A stretch of 64,000 nt of DNA from Tunturiibacter gelidiferens. Its GTDB lineage: Bacteria; Acidobacteriota; Terriglobia; Terriglobales; Acidobacteriaceae. Below are positions 8,644 through 18,701 of this stretch, piece after piece. How positions within the stretch are numbered: position 1 is the stretch's first letter; each line of letters opens with the position of its first letter. The stretch covers positions 62,001 to 126,000 of the forward strand of contig NZ_JACHEB010000005.1 in the NCBI RefSeq assembly GCF_014201335.1. The letters run 5' to 3'. A model generated the notes under the pieces. It had not been told where the DNA came from. It made no database searches and saw only the letters and a program-made list of their open reading frames with translations. The position numbers and the translations under genes were made by a program.

Positions 8644-11600
8644 TCAATCCGCCGACATCGCATGCAACTCCACATCCTTCTGAGCCTTTCGATACCTGCG
8701 CGCAATTCGATCGAAGAACAGATAAACCACCGGCGTAGTAAACAACGTCAACACCTGCGACACAATCAGTCCGCCCACAATCGTGATGCCCAACGGCCGT
8801 CGCAGCTCGCTTCCCGTGCCTGTACCCAGTGCCAGCGGCAACCCGCCCAGGAGCGCCGCCATCGTCGTCATCATGATCGGCCGAAACCGCAGCAGACACG
8901 CCTGGTAGATCGCTTCCGTCGGCGTCATCCCCTGTTCCCGCTCAGCCTCCAATGCAAAGTCGATCATCATAATCGCGTTCTTCTTCACAATGCCGATCAG
9001 CAAAATAATTCCGATCAGCGCAATCACGCTCAGATCCACATGAAACAAAAGCAGCGCCAGAATCGCGCCTACGCCCGCCGAAGGCAGCGTCGACAAGATC
9101 GTGATCGGGTGAATATAGCTCTCGTACAACACACCCAGCACGATATAAACCACGATCAACGCCGCCAGAATCAGCAACGGCTCATTCGCAATCGAAGCTT
9201 CGAACGCCCTCGCCGATCCCTGGAACTCGCCCTTCACACTCGGCGGCATATTCAGCTCCGCCTTGACCTTGTTCACCGCGTTCACAGCATCGCCAATCGA
9301 CTTGCCCGGCGCAAGGTTGAACGAAATCGTCACAGCAGGGAACTGGCCCTGGTGGTTGATCACCAGCGCTGTCTGTCTCTCCTCAAAATGAGTAAACGCG
9401 GACAAAGGAACCTGCGTCCCGTTCGAGCTCTTCACGTAAATGTTCCCGAGCGCCGCCGGATTCCGCTGATACTTCGGAGCCACCTCCAACACCACGTGAT
9501 ACTGATTCTGCTGTGTGAAGATCGTCGAAACCTGCCGCTGCGCAAACGCATCATCCAGCGTGTCGTCGATGTTCTGCGGTGTAATCCCCAGTCGCGACGC
9601 AGTATCCCGATCGATTACAAGCTGCGCCTCTAATCCGCTCAACTGCTCATCGCTGGCAACGTCGCTGAGAATCGGAATCTGTTTCAGCCTGTTGACCATT
9701 CTGTCGGTCCACATCGCCAGCTCATCGACGTTCGCATCCTCGAGCGAATACTGATATTGCGTACGGCTAACACGATCTTCCACCGTCAGGTCCTGCAGCG
9801 GCTGCAGGAAGCACTGAATCCCATCCACCGTCGCAACCTTCGGCTCCAACCGCTGAATCACCTCCAGCGCCGTCGAACTCCTCTGCTCACGATCCTTCAG
9901 GTTAATTTGTATGCGTCCACTATTCAACGTAGAGTTCGTCCCATCGATGCCAATGAACGACGAAACGCTCTCTACATCCTTGTCCTGAAGAATGATCCTC
10001 GCCAGTGCCTGCTGCCGTGAGCTCATCGCATTGAAGCTGACAGTCTGAGGAGCCTCAGTAATCCCAAGCAGCACGCCCGTATCCTGCACCGGGAAGAATC
10101 CCTTCGGCACAATCAAAAACAAATAAACCGTCAGCCCAAACGTAGCCAGGGTCACCAGAAGCGTTGCCCCCTGGTGCCGCAAAACGAACCGCACACCAAC
10201 CGCATACTTCGCAATGACGTACTCGAAGAACTCCTCGCTCTTCTTGTAGAACTTGCTCTGCTCACTCTCCGGCGTATGCTTCAACAGCTTCGCCGACATC
10301 ATCGGCGTCAACGTCAACGACACCAGCGCCGAAACCAAAATTGTAACCGCGAGTGTTACAGCAAACTCGCGGAACAGTCGGCCCACAATATCGCCCATGA
10401 ACAGCAACGGAATCAGCACCGCAATCAGGCTCACCGTCAGCGAAACGATCGTGAACCCAATCTGCTCTGAGCCCTTCAATGCGGCCTCAAGCGGCGAATC
10501 CCCCTGTTCGAGGTAACGCGCGATGTTCTCAATCATCACAATCGCGTCATCGACCACAAACCCCGTCGAGATTGTCAACGCCATCAGCGAAAGATTATTC
10601 AGGCTATACCCAAGCAGGTACATCACCCCAAACGTCCCGACAATCGACAGCGGCACCGCCACCGAAGGAATAATCGTCGCCGCAATCGACCGCAGGAACA
10701 GGAAGATCACCATCACGACCAGCCCAATGGTCAGCACCAGCGAAAACTGCACGTCCTTCACTGAAGCCCGAATCGTATTCGTCCGGTCCGTCAGCACCTG
10801 CAGCGTCACCGTCGCCGGCATCGACGACCGCAGCTGCGGCAGAATCTTCTGCACCTCATCCACCACGCCGATGATGTTCGCCCCCGGCTGCCGCTGGATG
10901 TTCACAATCACCGCCGGCTTCAACACCGCCTCGCGCGCCAGTTGTCCATTCGAGCGAGCCTGCGCCGCGGTCCCCATCCAGGCAGCCTGGAAAAGGTTCT
11001 CCGCACTATCGACCGCATTCGCAACATCCGACAGTCGCACCGGCGATCCATTCCGGTACGCAATAATCACATTGTTGTAAGCGGTACTCGAAGGCAGCTG
11101 ATCGTTCGCACCAATCGTGTAGGTCTGGCTCGGCCCATTGAGATTGCCCTTAGCCTGATCCACATTGGTCGTGCCAATCGCCGCACGAATATCTTCGAGG
11201 CTCAGCCCATAGTTCGCCAGCGCCGTCGGATTCGCCTGGATCCGCACCGCAGGCTTCTGCCCACCGTTGATCGACACCAGCCCCACGCCCGAAAGCTGCG
11301 AAATCTTCTGCGCGATCACCGTATCCGCCAGGTCTTCCACCTTCGAAAGCGGAAGCGTATCGCTGGTCAACGCCAGCGTCATGATCGGCGCATCCGCCGG
11401 GTTTACTTTGCTGTACACCGGCGGATTCGGCAGGTCTTTCGGCAGATACGTAAACGCAGCATTGATCGCAGCCTGCACATCTTGCTGCGCAATATCAATC
11501 GACTCCGCCAAGTCGAACTGCAACGTAATCACGCTGCCGCCGCCCGAGCTCGACGAAGTCATCTGGCTCAGCCCCGGGATCTGCCCGAACTGTCGCTCGA

Positions 11601-11799
11601 GTGGTGCCGTCACCGACGACGCCATCACCTCCGGGCTTGCCCCCGGATAAAACGTCTGCACCTGGATCGTCGGATAGTCCACCTGCGGCAGCGCAGACAC
11701 CGGCAGCTGCTCATACGCGACAAACCCCGCAAGCAAAATGGCCACCATCAACAGCGAGGTGGCCACCGGCCTGAGAATAAATGGTTTCGAAGGACTCAC
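8644..11799 (-). CDS. RND efflux transporter, inner-membrane pump (MdtB/MdtC-like), first pump of the operon
   Basis: This 1051-aa protein is a close paralogue of the pump at 5294-8623, with the same order of membrane and periplasmic parts, the [16 protein letters not shown] relay helix and [15 protein letters not shown]. Two different RND pumps behind one fusion protein is the MdtABC arrangement, in which the pumps form a heterotrimer. The start is GTG in a GTGA overlap with the stop of the fusion-protein gene (11796-11799), so translation is probably coupled. A short insertion ([20 protein letters not shown] and following) lies where its partner has a low-complexity insertion. Drug range is unknown. 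Confidence 0.93.
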   Translation of the reverse strand: MSPSKPFILRPVATSLLMVAILLAGFVAYEQLPVSALPQVDYPTIQVQTFYPGASPEVMASSVTAPLERQFGQIPGLSQMTSSSSGGGSVITLQFDLAESIDIAQQDVQAAINAAFTYLPKDLPNPPVYSKVNPADAPIMTLALTSDTLPLSKVEDLADTVIAQKISQLSGVGLVSINGGQKPAVRIQANPTALANYGLSLEDIRAAIGTTNVDQAKGNLNGPSQTYTIGANDQLPSSTAYNNVIIAYRNGSPVRLSDVANAVDSAENLFQAAWMGTAAQARSNGQLAREAVLKPAVIVNIQRQPGANIIGVVDEVQKILPQLRSSMPATVTLQVLTDRTNTIRASVKDVQFSLVLTIGLVVMVIFLFLRSIAATIIPSVAVPLSIVGTFGVMYLLGYSLNNLSLMALTISTGFVVDDAIVMIENIARYLEQGDSPLEAALKGSEQIGFTIVSLTVSLIAVLIPLLFMGDIVGRLFREFAVTLAVTILVSALVSLTLTPMMSAKLLKHTPESEQSKFYKKSEEFFEYVIAKYAVGVRFVLRHQGATLLVTLATFGLTVYLFLIVPKGFFPVQDTGVLLGITEAPQTVSFNAMSSRQQALARIILQDKDVESVSSFIGIDGTNSTLNSGRIQINLKDREQRSSTALEVIQRLEPKVATVDGIQCFLQPLQDLTVEDRVSRTQYQYSLEDANVDELAMWTDRMVNRLKQIPILSDVASDEQLSGLEAQLVIDRDTASRLGITPQNIDDTLDDAFAQRQVSTIFTQQNQYHVVLEVAPKYQRNPAALGNIYVKSSNGTQVPLSAFTHFEERQTALVINHQGQFPAVTISFNLAPGKSIGDAVNAVNKVKAELNMPPSVKGEFQGSARAFEASIANEPLLILAALIVVYIVLGVLYESYIHPITILSTLPSAGVGAILALLLFHVDLSVIALIGIILLIGIVKKNAIMMIDFALEAEREQGMTPTEAIYQACLLRFRPIMMTTMAALLGGLPLALGTGTGSELRRPLGITIVGGLIVSQVLTLFTTPVVYLFFDRIARRYRKAQKDVELHAMSAD

Positions 11800-13181
11800 G
11801 AACCCTGCCTCACATTGCTCGTCGTTCCCAACTCCGCAGTCGTCGCATCTCCGCTCTTCACAGGAGCAGTCTTCGGAAACACCTTACTCCCGTTCTTCAA
11901 CTTCTCCTGTCCGTCCACCACGATCTGATCGCCTGGCTTCACGCCGCCGTTCAGGATCACCTGCGTCCCCTCGGTCAGTTCCACATTCACCGTCTGCGCT
12001 TCGACATAAAAATTCGTCTTATTCTCAGGCAGCTCGATCATTGGTCCATCGGCGTCTTTCTTCGCCAGCGGATCAGCCGGAGGCTGTCCTTCCTTCAACA
12101 AATAAACAAAGTTCCCCTGCGTCCCCGTCTGCAGCGCCGAAGCTGGAATCACGACAGCATTCCGCTTCTCCTGCAGAATTAAGCGAACATTCACAAACTG
12201 GTTCGGAAACAGCGCGCCATCTTTGTTCTCAAACACGGCCTTCGCCTTCACCATTCCGGTCGTCGTATCAATCTCGTTATCGACGGTCAGCAGGCTTCCG
12301 GTCGCCAGATGCGTTGCGGCTGCGCGGTCATACGCCTCCACCACCAGCTTGTCGCCCGCGCGAGTCCGCTTCAACACCTGAGGCAACTGGTCCTCGGGTA
12401 GAGTAAAGATCACCGCAATCGGCTGCAACTGAGTCACCACCAGCAACCCGGTCGTATCGGACGCATGCACGATATTTCCAGCATCCACCTGCCGCAACCC
12501 AACCACGCCATTGATCGGCGACAGAATCTTCGTATATCCCAAATTCACCTTCGCAGCCTCAATCGCCGCACGATCAGAGGCGATCGAACCCTCCGCCTGC
12601 CCCGCCGTCGAAGCCTGCGCCTGCTGGCTCTCCTTCGAAACGACCCCCGCAGAAAGCAACGCCTCATACCTCGCAGCCTCAGCGCGAGCATTCACCGCGT
12701 TCGCCTGGTCTTTCACCAGCTGTCCCTGCGCCTGCTCCAGCGCCGCCTGGTAAGGCTTCGGATCGATCTCAGCCAGCACCTGTCCCTGCTTGACCGCCTG
12801 CCCTTCGCGCACCGGCACCTGCATCAACTCCCCATCCACACGGGACTTGATCGTCACCGTGTTGTACGCCGTCACCGTGCCAAGCGCCGTCAGAAAGATC
12901 GGCATCGTCTTCTGCTGCACCGACGACACCTGCACCGGCGTCGGCCTTTCCGCCTGCGCCGCCATCATCATCTGGACGCCGTTCTGCTCCTTCGTATTCC
13001 GGCGGATCTTCCAGATCGCCGCCCCCACCGCCGCCGCAATCAGCAGAACCACAATCCACTTCCGCGCGCCCGAGCCTTTTGGCTCCTCGGGCAACGGCTC
13101 GGGCTGTCGCAGCGTCTTCTGCGACTCAGCCGTCGTTACCCCATCGTGTCGCTCTTTTTCGCTAATCTGTGCTGACAGCAT
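11796..13181 (-). CDS. RND efflux periplasmic adaptor (membrane fusion protein, MdtA-like)
   Basis: The 461-aa protein has a cytoplasmic N-terminus of about 40 residues, one membrane anchor (about 42-58, [16 protein letters not shown]), then the usual adaptor parts: first beta-barrel strand and lipoyl half-motif ([16 protein letters not shown]), an alpha-helical hairpin rich in Gln and Ala (about 145-215), second lipoyl half ([20 protein letters not shown]) and barrel/membrane-proximal domains. It bridges the two pumps to an outer-membrane factor. It is the first gene of the operon, transcribed away from the UbiA-like gene across a 188-base gap. No local regulator gene is present. Confidence 0.92.
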   Translation of the reverse strand: MLSAQISEKERHDGVTTAESQKTLRQPEPLPEEPKGSGARKWIVVLLIAAAVGAAIWKIRRNTKEQNGVQMMMAAQAERPTPVQVSSVQQKTMPIFLTALGTVTAYNTVTIKSRVDGELMQVPVREGQAVKQGQVLAEIDPKPYQAALEQAQGQLVKDQANAVNARAEAARYEALLSAGVVSKESQQAQASTAGQAEGSIASDRAAIEAAKVNLGYTKILSPINGVVGLRQVDAGNIVHASDTTGLLVVTQLQPIAVIFTLPEDQLPQVLKRTRAGDKLVVEAYDRAAATHLATGSLLTVDNEIDTTTGMVKAKAVFENKDGALFPNQFVNVRLILQEKRNAVVIPASALQTGTQGNFVYLLKEGQPPADPLAKKDADGPMIELPENKTNFYVEAQTVNVELTEGTQVILNGGVKPGDQIVVDGQEKLKNGSKVFPKTAPVKSGDATTAELGTTSNVRQGS

Positions 13182-13369
13182 GTGATGGTCTCTGCTCTCT
13201 CGGGAAAATTCACTGCACGAACAAATTGATTACGGTGCCAGATATCTAAGAATAAATGATAATGACGTTAGTTAGCGAAGCCCTTCATCTCGTGGTGGCC
13301 ATAATGGGAACTACGCAACACCGTGCACTTTGTTCCTAATATTCTAGTTAGACGTAAGGAAGGACACTT

Positions 13370-14860
13370 TTGCCTCTCCCGGCCCCCGCAATCGACACTG
13401 CCGCCCTGCCAGTGCTCTGCGTCGACCTAGACGGCACCCTCGTCAAGTCCGACACCCTGCACGACTCCGCGCTTGCCGTCGCCCGCCACCACCCGGCAGC
13501 CCTCCTGAAACTCCCCTCATGGCTCCTCCAGGGGAAGGCCGCCCTCAAACGCCACCTCGCCGCCACCGTCAAGCTCGACGTCGCTCATCTCCCCTACAAC
13601 CGCGAACTCCTTCAATATCTTGAGCAACAGCACGCCATCGGCCGTCCCATCTACCTCGCCACCGCCGCCGACGCCAACACCGCCAACCGTGTCGCCGACC
13701 ACCTGAGACTCTTCACCGGCGTCCTCGCCTCCGATGGCCAGCTCAACCTCGCCGGCAAAAACAAACTAGCCGCCTTTCGGTCCCAGTTCGGCGACAACTT
13801 CTCCTACATAGGCAACGCCACGCCAGACCTCTCCCTGCTCCAAAACTGCAAGGAGCCCATGGTCGCCAATCCCACCCCCGGCCTCCGTGCAGCCCTCCGC
13901 AAAGCCCGCCTCACCCCAGCCCGTTCCTTCGACGAGACCGTCTCCCCCTTCAAAGCTTGGCCCAAAGCCATCCGTCTCCACCAATGGGCCAAAAACGCCC
14001 TCATCTTTCTCCCTCTTCTCCTCGCCCACGCCTGGGCCCCCGGCCTGCTCGCCGGAGCCGCCCTGGCCTTCCTCAGCTTCGGCCTCTGCGCCTCCGCCAC
14101 CTACATCGTCAACGACCTCCTCGACCTCGAAGCCGACCGCCAGCACCCCCGCAAGCGACGCCGCCCTTTCGCCTCCGGAGACCTCTCCGCACTCTCCGGC
14201 ATCGCCGTCGTAGTGCTCTTTCTCGCGTCCTCGCTGGTTCTCGCCCTTCTCGTACCCCGTGTCATCACGACCATTTCGCCCGGCTACAGCCTCGCTCGCC
14301 CCTACCACTTCCTTCTCTGGCTCGGCATCTACCTCGTCACAACCCTCGCTTACTCGCTTCGTCTCAAACGCTCCGTCCTCGTAGACGTCATCGTCCTCTC
14401 CGGCCTCTACACCGTCCGCATCATCGCCGGTTCAGCCGCCACCGGAGTAGCCATCTCCACCTGGCTCGCCGGCTTCAGCATCTTCTTCTTCCTCTCGCTT
14501 GCCTTCGTCAAACGCTTCGCCGAGCTCGAAAACCTCCGCGAGCGTGGCGGCGTCAAGGCCGGTGGCCGCGGCTACCACGTCGCCGACATCGAACAACTTC
14601 GCAGCTTCGGCACCGCCAGCGGCTACGCGTCGGTCGTCGTCCTCACCCTTTACATCTCAAACCTCGACGCCGCCGAGCTCTACCACCACACCAACCGCCT
14701 CTGGCTCCTCGTCCCGCTCCTTCTCCTCTGGATCAGCAACCTCTGGCTCAAGGCCTCCCGAGGCGAACTCGACGAAGACCCCGTCGTCTATGCCATCACC
14801 GACCGCCGCAGTCTCTTCATGGGCGCCCTCGTCGTCCTCATCGTCCTGTCCGCGCTCTAA
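13370..14860 (+). CDS. HAD-like domain fused to UbiA-family prenyltransferase
   Basis: The start is TTG, chosen because AAGGAAGG (13356-13363) lies seven bases upstream. Residues about 13-185 form a haloacid-dehalogenase-like domain with the nucleophile motif VDLDGTLV (18-25) and YIGNATPD (about 146-153). Residues about 200-496 form a polytopic UbiA prenyltransferase with the first Asp-rich motif NDLLDLEAD (248-256) and about eight membrane segments. This fusion resembles decaprenyl-phosphate phosphoribosyltransferase-like proteins, so a prenyl-phosphate acceptor reaction followed by dephosphorylation is plausible, but the substrate is inferred. Length is consistent with the fused class. Confidence 0.85.
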   Translation: MPLPAPAIDTAALPVLCVDLDGTLVKSDTLHDSALAVARHHPAALLKLPSWLLQGKAALKRHLAATVKLDVAHLPYNRELLQYLEQQHAIGRPIYLATAADANTANRVADHLRLFTGVLASDGQLNLAGKNKLAAFRSQFGDNFSYIGNATPDLSLLQNCKEPMVANPTPGLRAALRKARLTPARSFDETVSPFKAWPKAIRLHQWAKNALIFLPLLLAHAWAPGLLAGAALAFLSFGLCASATYIVNDLLDLEADRQHPRKRRRPFASGDLSALSGIAVVVLFLASSLVLALLVPRVITTISPGYSLARPYHFLLWLGIYLVTTLAYSLRLKRSVLVDVIVLSGLYTVRIIAGSAATGVAISTWLAGFSIFFFLSLAFVKRFAELENLRERGGVKAGGRGYHVADIEQLRSFGTASGYASVVVLTLYISNLDAAELYHHTNRLWLLVPLLLLWISNLWLKASRGELDEDPVVYAITDRRSLFMGALVVLIVLSAL

Positions 14861-14951
14861 CTCCCGCGCTCAGATCAAAATCCATTCATCCGCGTCAAAG
14901 AACTCTCCTTCCACAGCCTCCCAAGCGCATCATGGAAGCAGGAGCCATTCC

Positions 14952-15548
14952 ATGCGTGCAGACATCGTTCCCGGAGCCATCTTTCCCGACTACGAACTAA
15001 GCGACCACACCGCAACCCGCCGCAAACTTTCCGACCTGCAGGGACAACATCCCATGGTGCTCATCTTGAGCCGCGGAGGTTTCTGTCCGAAAGATCGCCG
15101 ACAGGCCGAGCTCCTCCGCCAACTCCACCCCGAGATGGAGGTGGCCTACACCCGCCTCGTCACCATCAGTACCGACAACATCTCCGAGACCAACGAATAC
15201 CGCACCGGACTCGGCGCCCACTGGACCTTCCTCTCCGACGCCGGCCGCCACATTCAGAAAGATCTCGACATCGCCGAATACACCGACCCCGCCCACAATC
15301 CCATGATCCCCTACACCCTCGTGCTCGAACCCGGATTAGTCGTCTTCAAGATCTACAACGGCTATTGGTTCTGGGGCCGTCCCACCCTCGAAGAGCTCCG
15401 CCAGGATCTCCGCGCCGTCACAAAAAAAATCCGCCCCGACTGGGACATCACCGACGCCGAGCACAAAGCCGCCTGGCAACGCGGAGAAACCCATCGCTTT
15501 TACCCTTACGGAAAGACCTACGCCAAGGTCTTCGGCGAACAGGACTAA
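14952..15548 (+). CDS. Peroxiredoxin/thioredoxin-fold (AhpC/TSA-Redoxin) family protein
   Basis: I start the gene at ATG 14952 (MRADIVPGAIFPDYEL). The frame stays open further upstream but only over sequence overlapping the UbiA gene. The 198-aa product has the family opening PGAIFPDYELSDHTA, a central strand PMVLILSRGGFCPKDRRQ with one cysteine at the peroxidatic position, then VAYTRLVTIS and WTFLSDAG. Thioredoxin folds of this kind reduce peroxides or act as redox sensors in the cytoplasm. There is no second conserved Cys, which suggests 1-Cys chemistry. The C-terminal part (KAAWQRGETHRFYPYGK) lies outside the core fold. No functional partner is evident next to it. Confidence 0.8.
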   Translation: MRADIVPGAIFPDYELSDHTATRRKLSDLQGQHPMVLILSRGGFCPKDRRQAELLRQLHPEMEVAYTRLVTISTDNISETNEYRTGLGAHWTFLSDAGRHIQKDLDIAEYTDPAHNPMIPYTLVLEPGLVVFKIYNGYWFWGRPTLEELRQDLRAVTKKIRPDWDITDAEHKAAWQRGETHRFYPYGKTYAKVFGEQD

Positions 15549-15695
15549 GAAGATACGTTCCGAACAGATTCGGCCAGGATCCGCCCTTCAAACCCTTTCC
15601 ATGCACGCCTGAGCAGCGTCCAAGTCGCCATTTACGAACTACTTATGCGCCCCTCGATAGCATTGCCTCAGTAGTCAGAAAGGGGGGCATGCAAA

Positions 15696-16112
15696 ATGCC
15701 CAATGTGCATGGTATCGAGTTCCACGCGAATCAATCCGAGCTCGTAAAGGATCTGGTTCGTGAACTCCTCAAAGATGGAAACTGCGCCGTATACGCGCTC
15801 GACAACATGAAGCCAAACGGCGAACTTAGAATGGCGACCACGCTGCCAACTCCAAACCGAAGAGAAGTCGGCGGAGTCTTCCTCAGGATTCGTCCCGGGA
15901 TCAACCAGGCAACCATCGTCCGTCCGATGAACGCCAAGGCCGGCGATCCGCTCACAAAGCTGGCCAAGATAACCCAGGCCGAGACGCTTGAGATGATTCG
16001 CATCTGGCGAAAAGAGACCAAATCCGGTCCCATCCTCATAAAATCAACGCCAATTACAAACAAACCGCTAAACCCCACAGCCACCGGCCAACCCAGCCAG
16101 TCAGTCGTCTAG
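15696..16112 (+). CDS. Small protein of unknown function
   Basis: The 138-aa protein begins at ATG 15696 behind a strong purine tract, AAAGGGGGG at 15679-15687. No signal peptide or membrane segment is visible. The middle part (VGGVFLRIRPGINQATIVRP) suggests a compact beta-rich domain; the C-terminal 20 residues are Pro/Thr/Ser-rich and probably disordered. I recognise no family. It stands alone between the peroxiredoxin-like gene and pheS and is followed by a hairpin that may end its transcript. Confidence 0.6.
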   Translation: MPNVHGIEFHANQSELVKDLVRELLKDGNCAVYALDNMKPNGELRMATTLPTPNRREVGGVFLRIRPGINQATIVRPMNAKAGDPLTKLAKITQAETLEMIRIWRKETKSGPILIKSTPITNKPLNPTATGQPSQSVV

Positions 16113-16127
16113 TGGAACACCCTATAC

Positions 16128-16170
16128 GGCCCTGATCGCTCAAGGCAAAGCCAGGCATCAGGGCCATTCT
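16128..16170 (+). terminator. Probable terminator between the small unknown gene and pheS
   Basis: GGCCCTGAT (16128-16136) pairs with ATCAGGGCC (16157-16165). The 20-base interior can form a smaller GGC/GCC helix, and ATTCTTC follows. It lies 15 bases after the stop of the gene at 15696-16112 and well before pheS. The T tract is weak, so efficiency is uncertain. Confidence 0.5.
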
Positions 16171-16249
16171 TCATACTCCCTAACAATACCGTCGCGTCCC
16201 TCGATCGCAACCACTCTACGGTCAGTCTTTCATTTACTCTGAATAGGAA

Positions 16250-17356
16250 ATGTCCGACGAAATCACAGCATTACAGCACTTCGACGACGCCTCACTCGAC
16301 ACCGCCTTCGCTGCCCTCGCCGAACAGGTCCGCCGCGAAACCGCCTCCCTCAGCGACCCCGAGGCCTTCCGCCTCCACTGGCTCGGCCGCAAGCAGGGAC
16401 GCCTCAAGCTCATCAGCGAAGCGTGGCTCAAATCCGCACCCCCCGAAGCCAAAAGAGCTCTCGGCATCCGTTTCAATCAGCTCAAAGAGCAGATCGAAGC
16501 TGCCCTCGAAGCCCCCGCCGCCGGTTCTTCTAAAACAACAGTGCAGGGAATCGACATCACCCTCCCCGGCACCCTCCGCACCCCCGGCATCCCCCACCCG
16601 CTCCTGAAGACCATGCACGAGATCGTCTCCGTCTTCCATCATCTCGGCTACAGCACCAACCTCGGCCCCCAGGTCGAGTCCGACTTCTACAACTTCGAAG
16701 CCCTCAACTTCCCCGAAAACCACCCGGCACGCGACACGCAGGACACCCTCGTCATCGCCAGCCAGCAGTCCCGCCCCAGCCGTGACCGCCTCCTCATGCG
16801 CACCCACACCAGCCCGGTCCAGATCCGCACCATGATCGCGCAGGCCCCACCCATCCGCATCGTCATCCCCGGCAAGGTCCACCGCAACGACGCAGCCGAC
16901 GCCACCCACTCTCCCATCTTCCATCAGATCGAAGGCCTCTGCGTCGACACCAACATCACCTTCTCCGACCTCAAGGGCACGCTGGACCATGCCATGAAAG
17001 CTCTCTTCGGTTCCGATGTAAAAACCCGCTTCTTCCCGAGCTTCTTCCCCTTCACTGAACCCAGTGCCGACGTCCAAATCTCCTGCATCTTCTGCGGAGG
17101 CAAAGGCTGTCGCAAGTGCAAACACTCCGGCTGGATCGAGCTGCTAGGCTGCGGAATGGTCGACCCCGCGGTCTTCGCCGCCGTCACCGCCGAGCGTCGA
17201 AAAGTAAACCCATCAGACGACGCCTACAACCCGGAAAAGATCACCGGCTTCGCCTTCGGCATGGGGGTCGAGCGCATTGCCATGATGCTCCACGGCGTCT
17301 CCGACATAGGCCATTTCTACTCCGGCGACATGCGCTTCTTAGAGCAATTCGCTTGA
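16250..17356 (+). CDS. pheS: Phenylalanine--tRNA ligase alpha subunit
   Basis: The 368-aa protein is the catalytic alpha subunit that charges tRNA-Phe in an alpha2-beta2 enzyme. It has an N-terminal coiled-coil arm (about 10-100), class II motif 1/2 region (HPLLKTMHEIVSVF, FYNFEALNFPENHPARD, LLMRTHTSPVQIRTM) and motif 3 (FAFGMGVERIAMMLHG, near the C-terminus). Four cysteines in SCIFCGGKGCRKCKHSGW could bind zinc, as seen in some bacterial PheS. The beta-subunit gene is not adjacent: pheT starts 6.5 kb downstream on the same strand. The gene is followed within five bases by a large inverted repeat. Confidence 0.96.
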   Translation: MSDEITALQHFDDASLDTAFAALAEQVRRETASLSDPEAFRLHWLGRKQGRLKLISEAWLKSAPPEAKRALGIRFNQLKEQIEAALEAPAAGSSKTTVQGIDITLPGTLRTPGIPHPLLKTMHEIVSVFHHLGYSTNLGPQVESDFYNFEALNFPENHPARDTQDTLVIASQQSRPSRDRLLMRTHTSPVQIRTMIAQAPPIRIVIPGKVHRNDAADATHSPIFHQIEGLCVDTNITFSDLKGTLDHAMKALFGSDVKTRFFPSFFPFTEPSADVQISCIFCGGKGCRKCKHSGWIELLGCGMVDPAVFAAVTAERRKVNPSDDAYNPEKITGFAFGMGVERIAMMLHGVSDIGHFYSGDMRFLEQFA

Positions 17357-17361
17357 GCCCT

Positions 17362-17520
17362 GCGCGGGCGGCGGTCACTTCGTGACTTGTATACCGGCTT
17401 CGCCCGAGACCTCCCGATGGTCGGCAAAGGTATTGTTCGCGACCAACGGAAGCGCCAGCCGAAGGGGTACACAAGTCACGAAGTGACCGCCCGCCGCGCA
17501 GGCGGCCCGTCCGGCAGGAC
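17362..17520. repeat. Long inverted-repeat element, copy 1
   Basis: Two 34-base arms (17362-17395 and 17466-17499) are reverse complements apart from about three positions. Each contains the inner palindrome GTCACTTCGTGAC. A 70-base interior carries CTCCCGATGGTCGGCAA and GCGACCAACGG, and a GGCCCGTCCGGCAGGAC tail ends the element. Related copies lie at 30466-30537 and 31236-31393. It directly follows pheS and may act as a terminator/attenuator or be a REP-like mobile repeat. Confidence 0.85.
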
Positions 17521-17528
17521 AAAGTCTT

Positions 17529-18389
17529 CTAACGCTGAAACGCCCTTCGAAACTCGCGAGGCGTCTGCCCCTTCAGCCCCTTGAACTGCCGATTAAAATT
17601 AGCCAGATTCCCATACCCCACCTCATCAGCAATCACCGCAATCGGCTTCTCACTATTCAGCAACAAAGCACAAGCGTGCCCCACCCGCAGGTGCGCCACG
17701 TACATCCCCATCGTCATCCGCGTCTGCCGCTTGAACAGCCGATGCAGCGAGCTCCGGCTCAACGCCCCAACCTTCACCAGCTTCTCCACCACCATCTCGT
17801 CACGATAGTGCTTATGCAGATGCGAGATCACCTTCCCAATCCGCTCCTCAGTAGCCTCCGCAAAACTCTCGCTCTGATTCGCCTCGGAAGCCAGCGGCTC
17901 ACTCCCCACATCCTCCGCGAGCAACAACAAAACATTCAGCAGCCCAGTCAACCGTGCCCCCGCGCCCTGCTCAACCATCGCGGAGATAATCTCCCGCGCC
18001 TTCTCCCGCACCGGCTCAGAAAACGTCAACGCTCGCGAAGACCGCTCCAGCAGCCGCCGAATCGGCTTCAGCTCCACATGCGGATCGATCATCCCTTTCA
18101 CAAACGCATCGCTGAACCAAAGCACCAGCGCCTGATGCTCCCGCTCCTTACAAACATCCTCGTTCGAGCACCACGTATGCGGAATCTTCGGCCCGATCAG
18201 CACCAGATCCCCATCGTCATACCGCGAGATGTTGTCCCCCACAAACCTCTGCCCACGACTATTCAGCGTCAGCGTCAATTCATACTCGCTGTTGTAGTGC
18301 CACTCAAACGGAATCGCAGGCAGACGCCGATCAAACAACACCCACGAAGAATCCTTCGACGTCTTGATGTGCTCCAGAAAAGGCTTCAT
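17529..18389 (-). CDS. AraC family transcriptional regulator
   Basis: The 286-aa protein has an N-terminal cupin-like sensing domain (residues about 10-130, with WHYNSEYELTL and GPKIPHTWCSN) and a C-terminal double helix-turn-helix of AraC type (about 190-284). The latter includes VGALSRSSLHRLFKRQ, IAVIADEVGYGNLANFNRQF and the closing GQTPREFR signature. The sensing domain suggests a carbohydrate or related ligand. It is transcribed divergently from the PhyH-type dioxygenase at 18702 across 312 bases, so regulation of that gene is a reasonable inference. The ORF starts at a clear ATG. Confidence 0.92.
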   Translation of the reverse strand: MKPFLEHIKTSKDSSWVLFDRRLPAIPFEWHYNSEYELTLTLNSRGQRFVGDNISRYDDGDLVLIGPKIPHTWCSNEDVCKEREHQALVLWFSDAFVKGMIDPHVELKPIRRLLERSSRALTFSEPVREKAREIISAMVEQGAGARLTGLLNVLLLLAEDVGSEPLASEANQSESFAEATEERIGKVISHLHKHYRDEMVVEKLVKVGALSRSSLHRLFKRQTRMTMGMYVAHLRVGHACALLLNSEKPIAVIADEVGYGNLANFNRQFKGLKGQTPREFRRAFQR

Positions 18390-18701
18390 CCCGCACCCTT
18401 CAAAATCTCATTAACCTAAAAGATCGTCCATCTCGACCGAAGCCATGCGGTCTCATCGCATGGCGCAGTGGAGAGACCCCCCGCATCTGCTGTTGCAGTT
18501 GCATTTCTTGTTGTCATCCCCGAAGGGGATCTGCTTTTGCTTTACTCTTCCGCAGTCCAGGCAAAGCCGACGCAATTATAGCCATCCCACCCGCCCAGGT
18601 GAGATTCCAGTACCAGTAATTGGCACCCAAAGCCAACAACTCCCCCTCACCCCGCTCTAAAGTTCTCTCGTAAGCAATCAGGCAAAGGATCGGAACCGAA
18701 A
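18390..18701. promoter_or_regulatory. Divergent control region between araC-type gene and PhyH-type gene, with one short repeat
   Basis: This 312-base gap separates two diverging genes and should hold both promoters. I see no convincing consensus promoter. It contains one copy of the TTGTTGTCATCCCCGAAGGGGATCTGC-type repeat (18507-18539), whose centre ATCCCCGAAGGGGAT is a palindrome. No gene is visible in it. Confidence 0.4.
18507..18539. repeat. Short palindromic repeat (CCCCGAAGGGG family), copy 1
   Basis: It matches the copies at 19775-19803 and 19818-19852 over at least 26 bases. Shared parts are TTGTTGTC, the palindrome ATCCCCGAAGGGGAT and CTGC, usually followed by TTTTG. Dispersed intergenic position suggests a REP-like family. 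Confidence 0.85.

Noticed and set aside
13957..15000. 347-codon frame in the UbiA region
   Set aside because: Translation is almost only Arg, Pro, Ser and His; it is the frame-shifted shadow of the HAD-UbiA gene.
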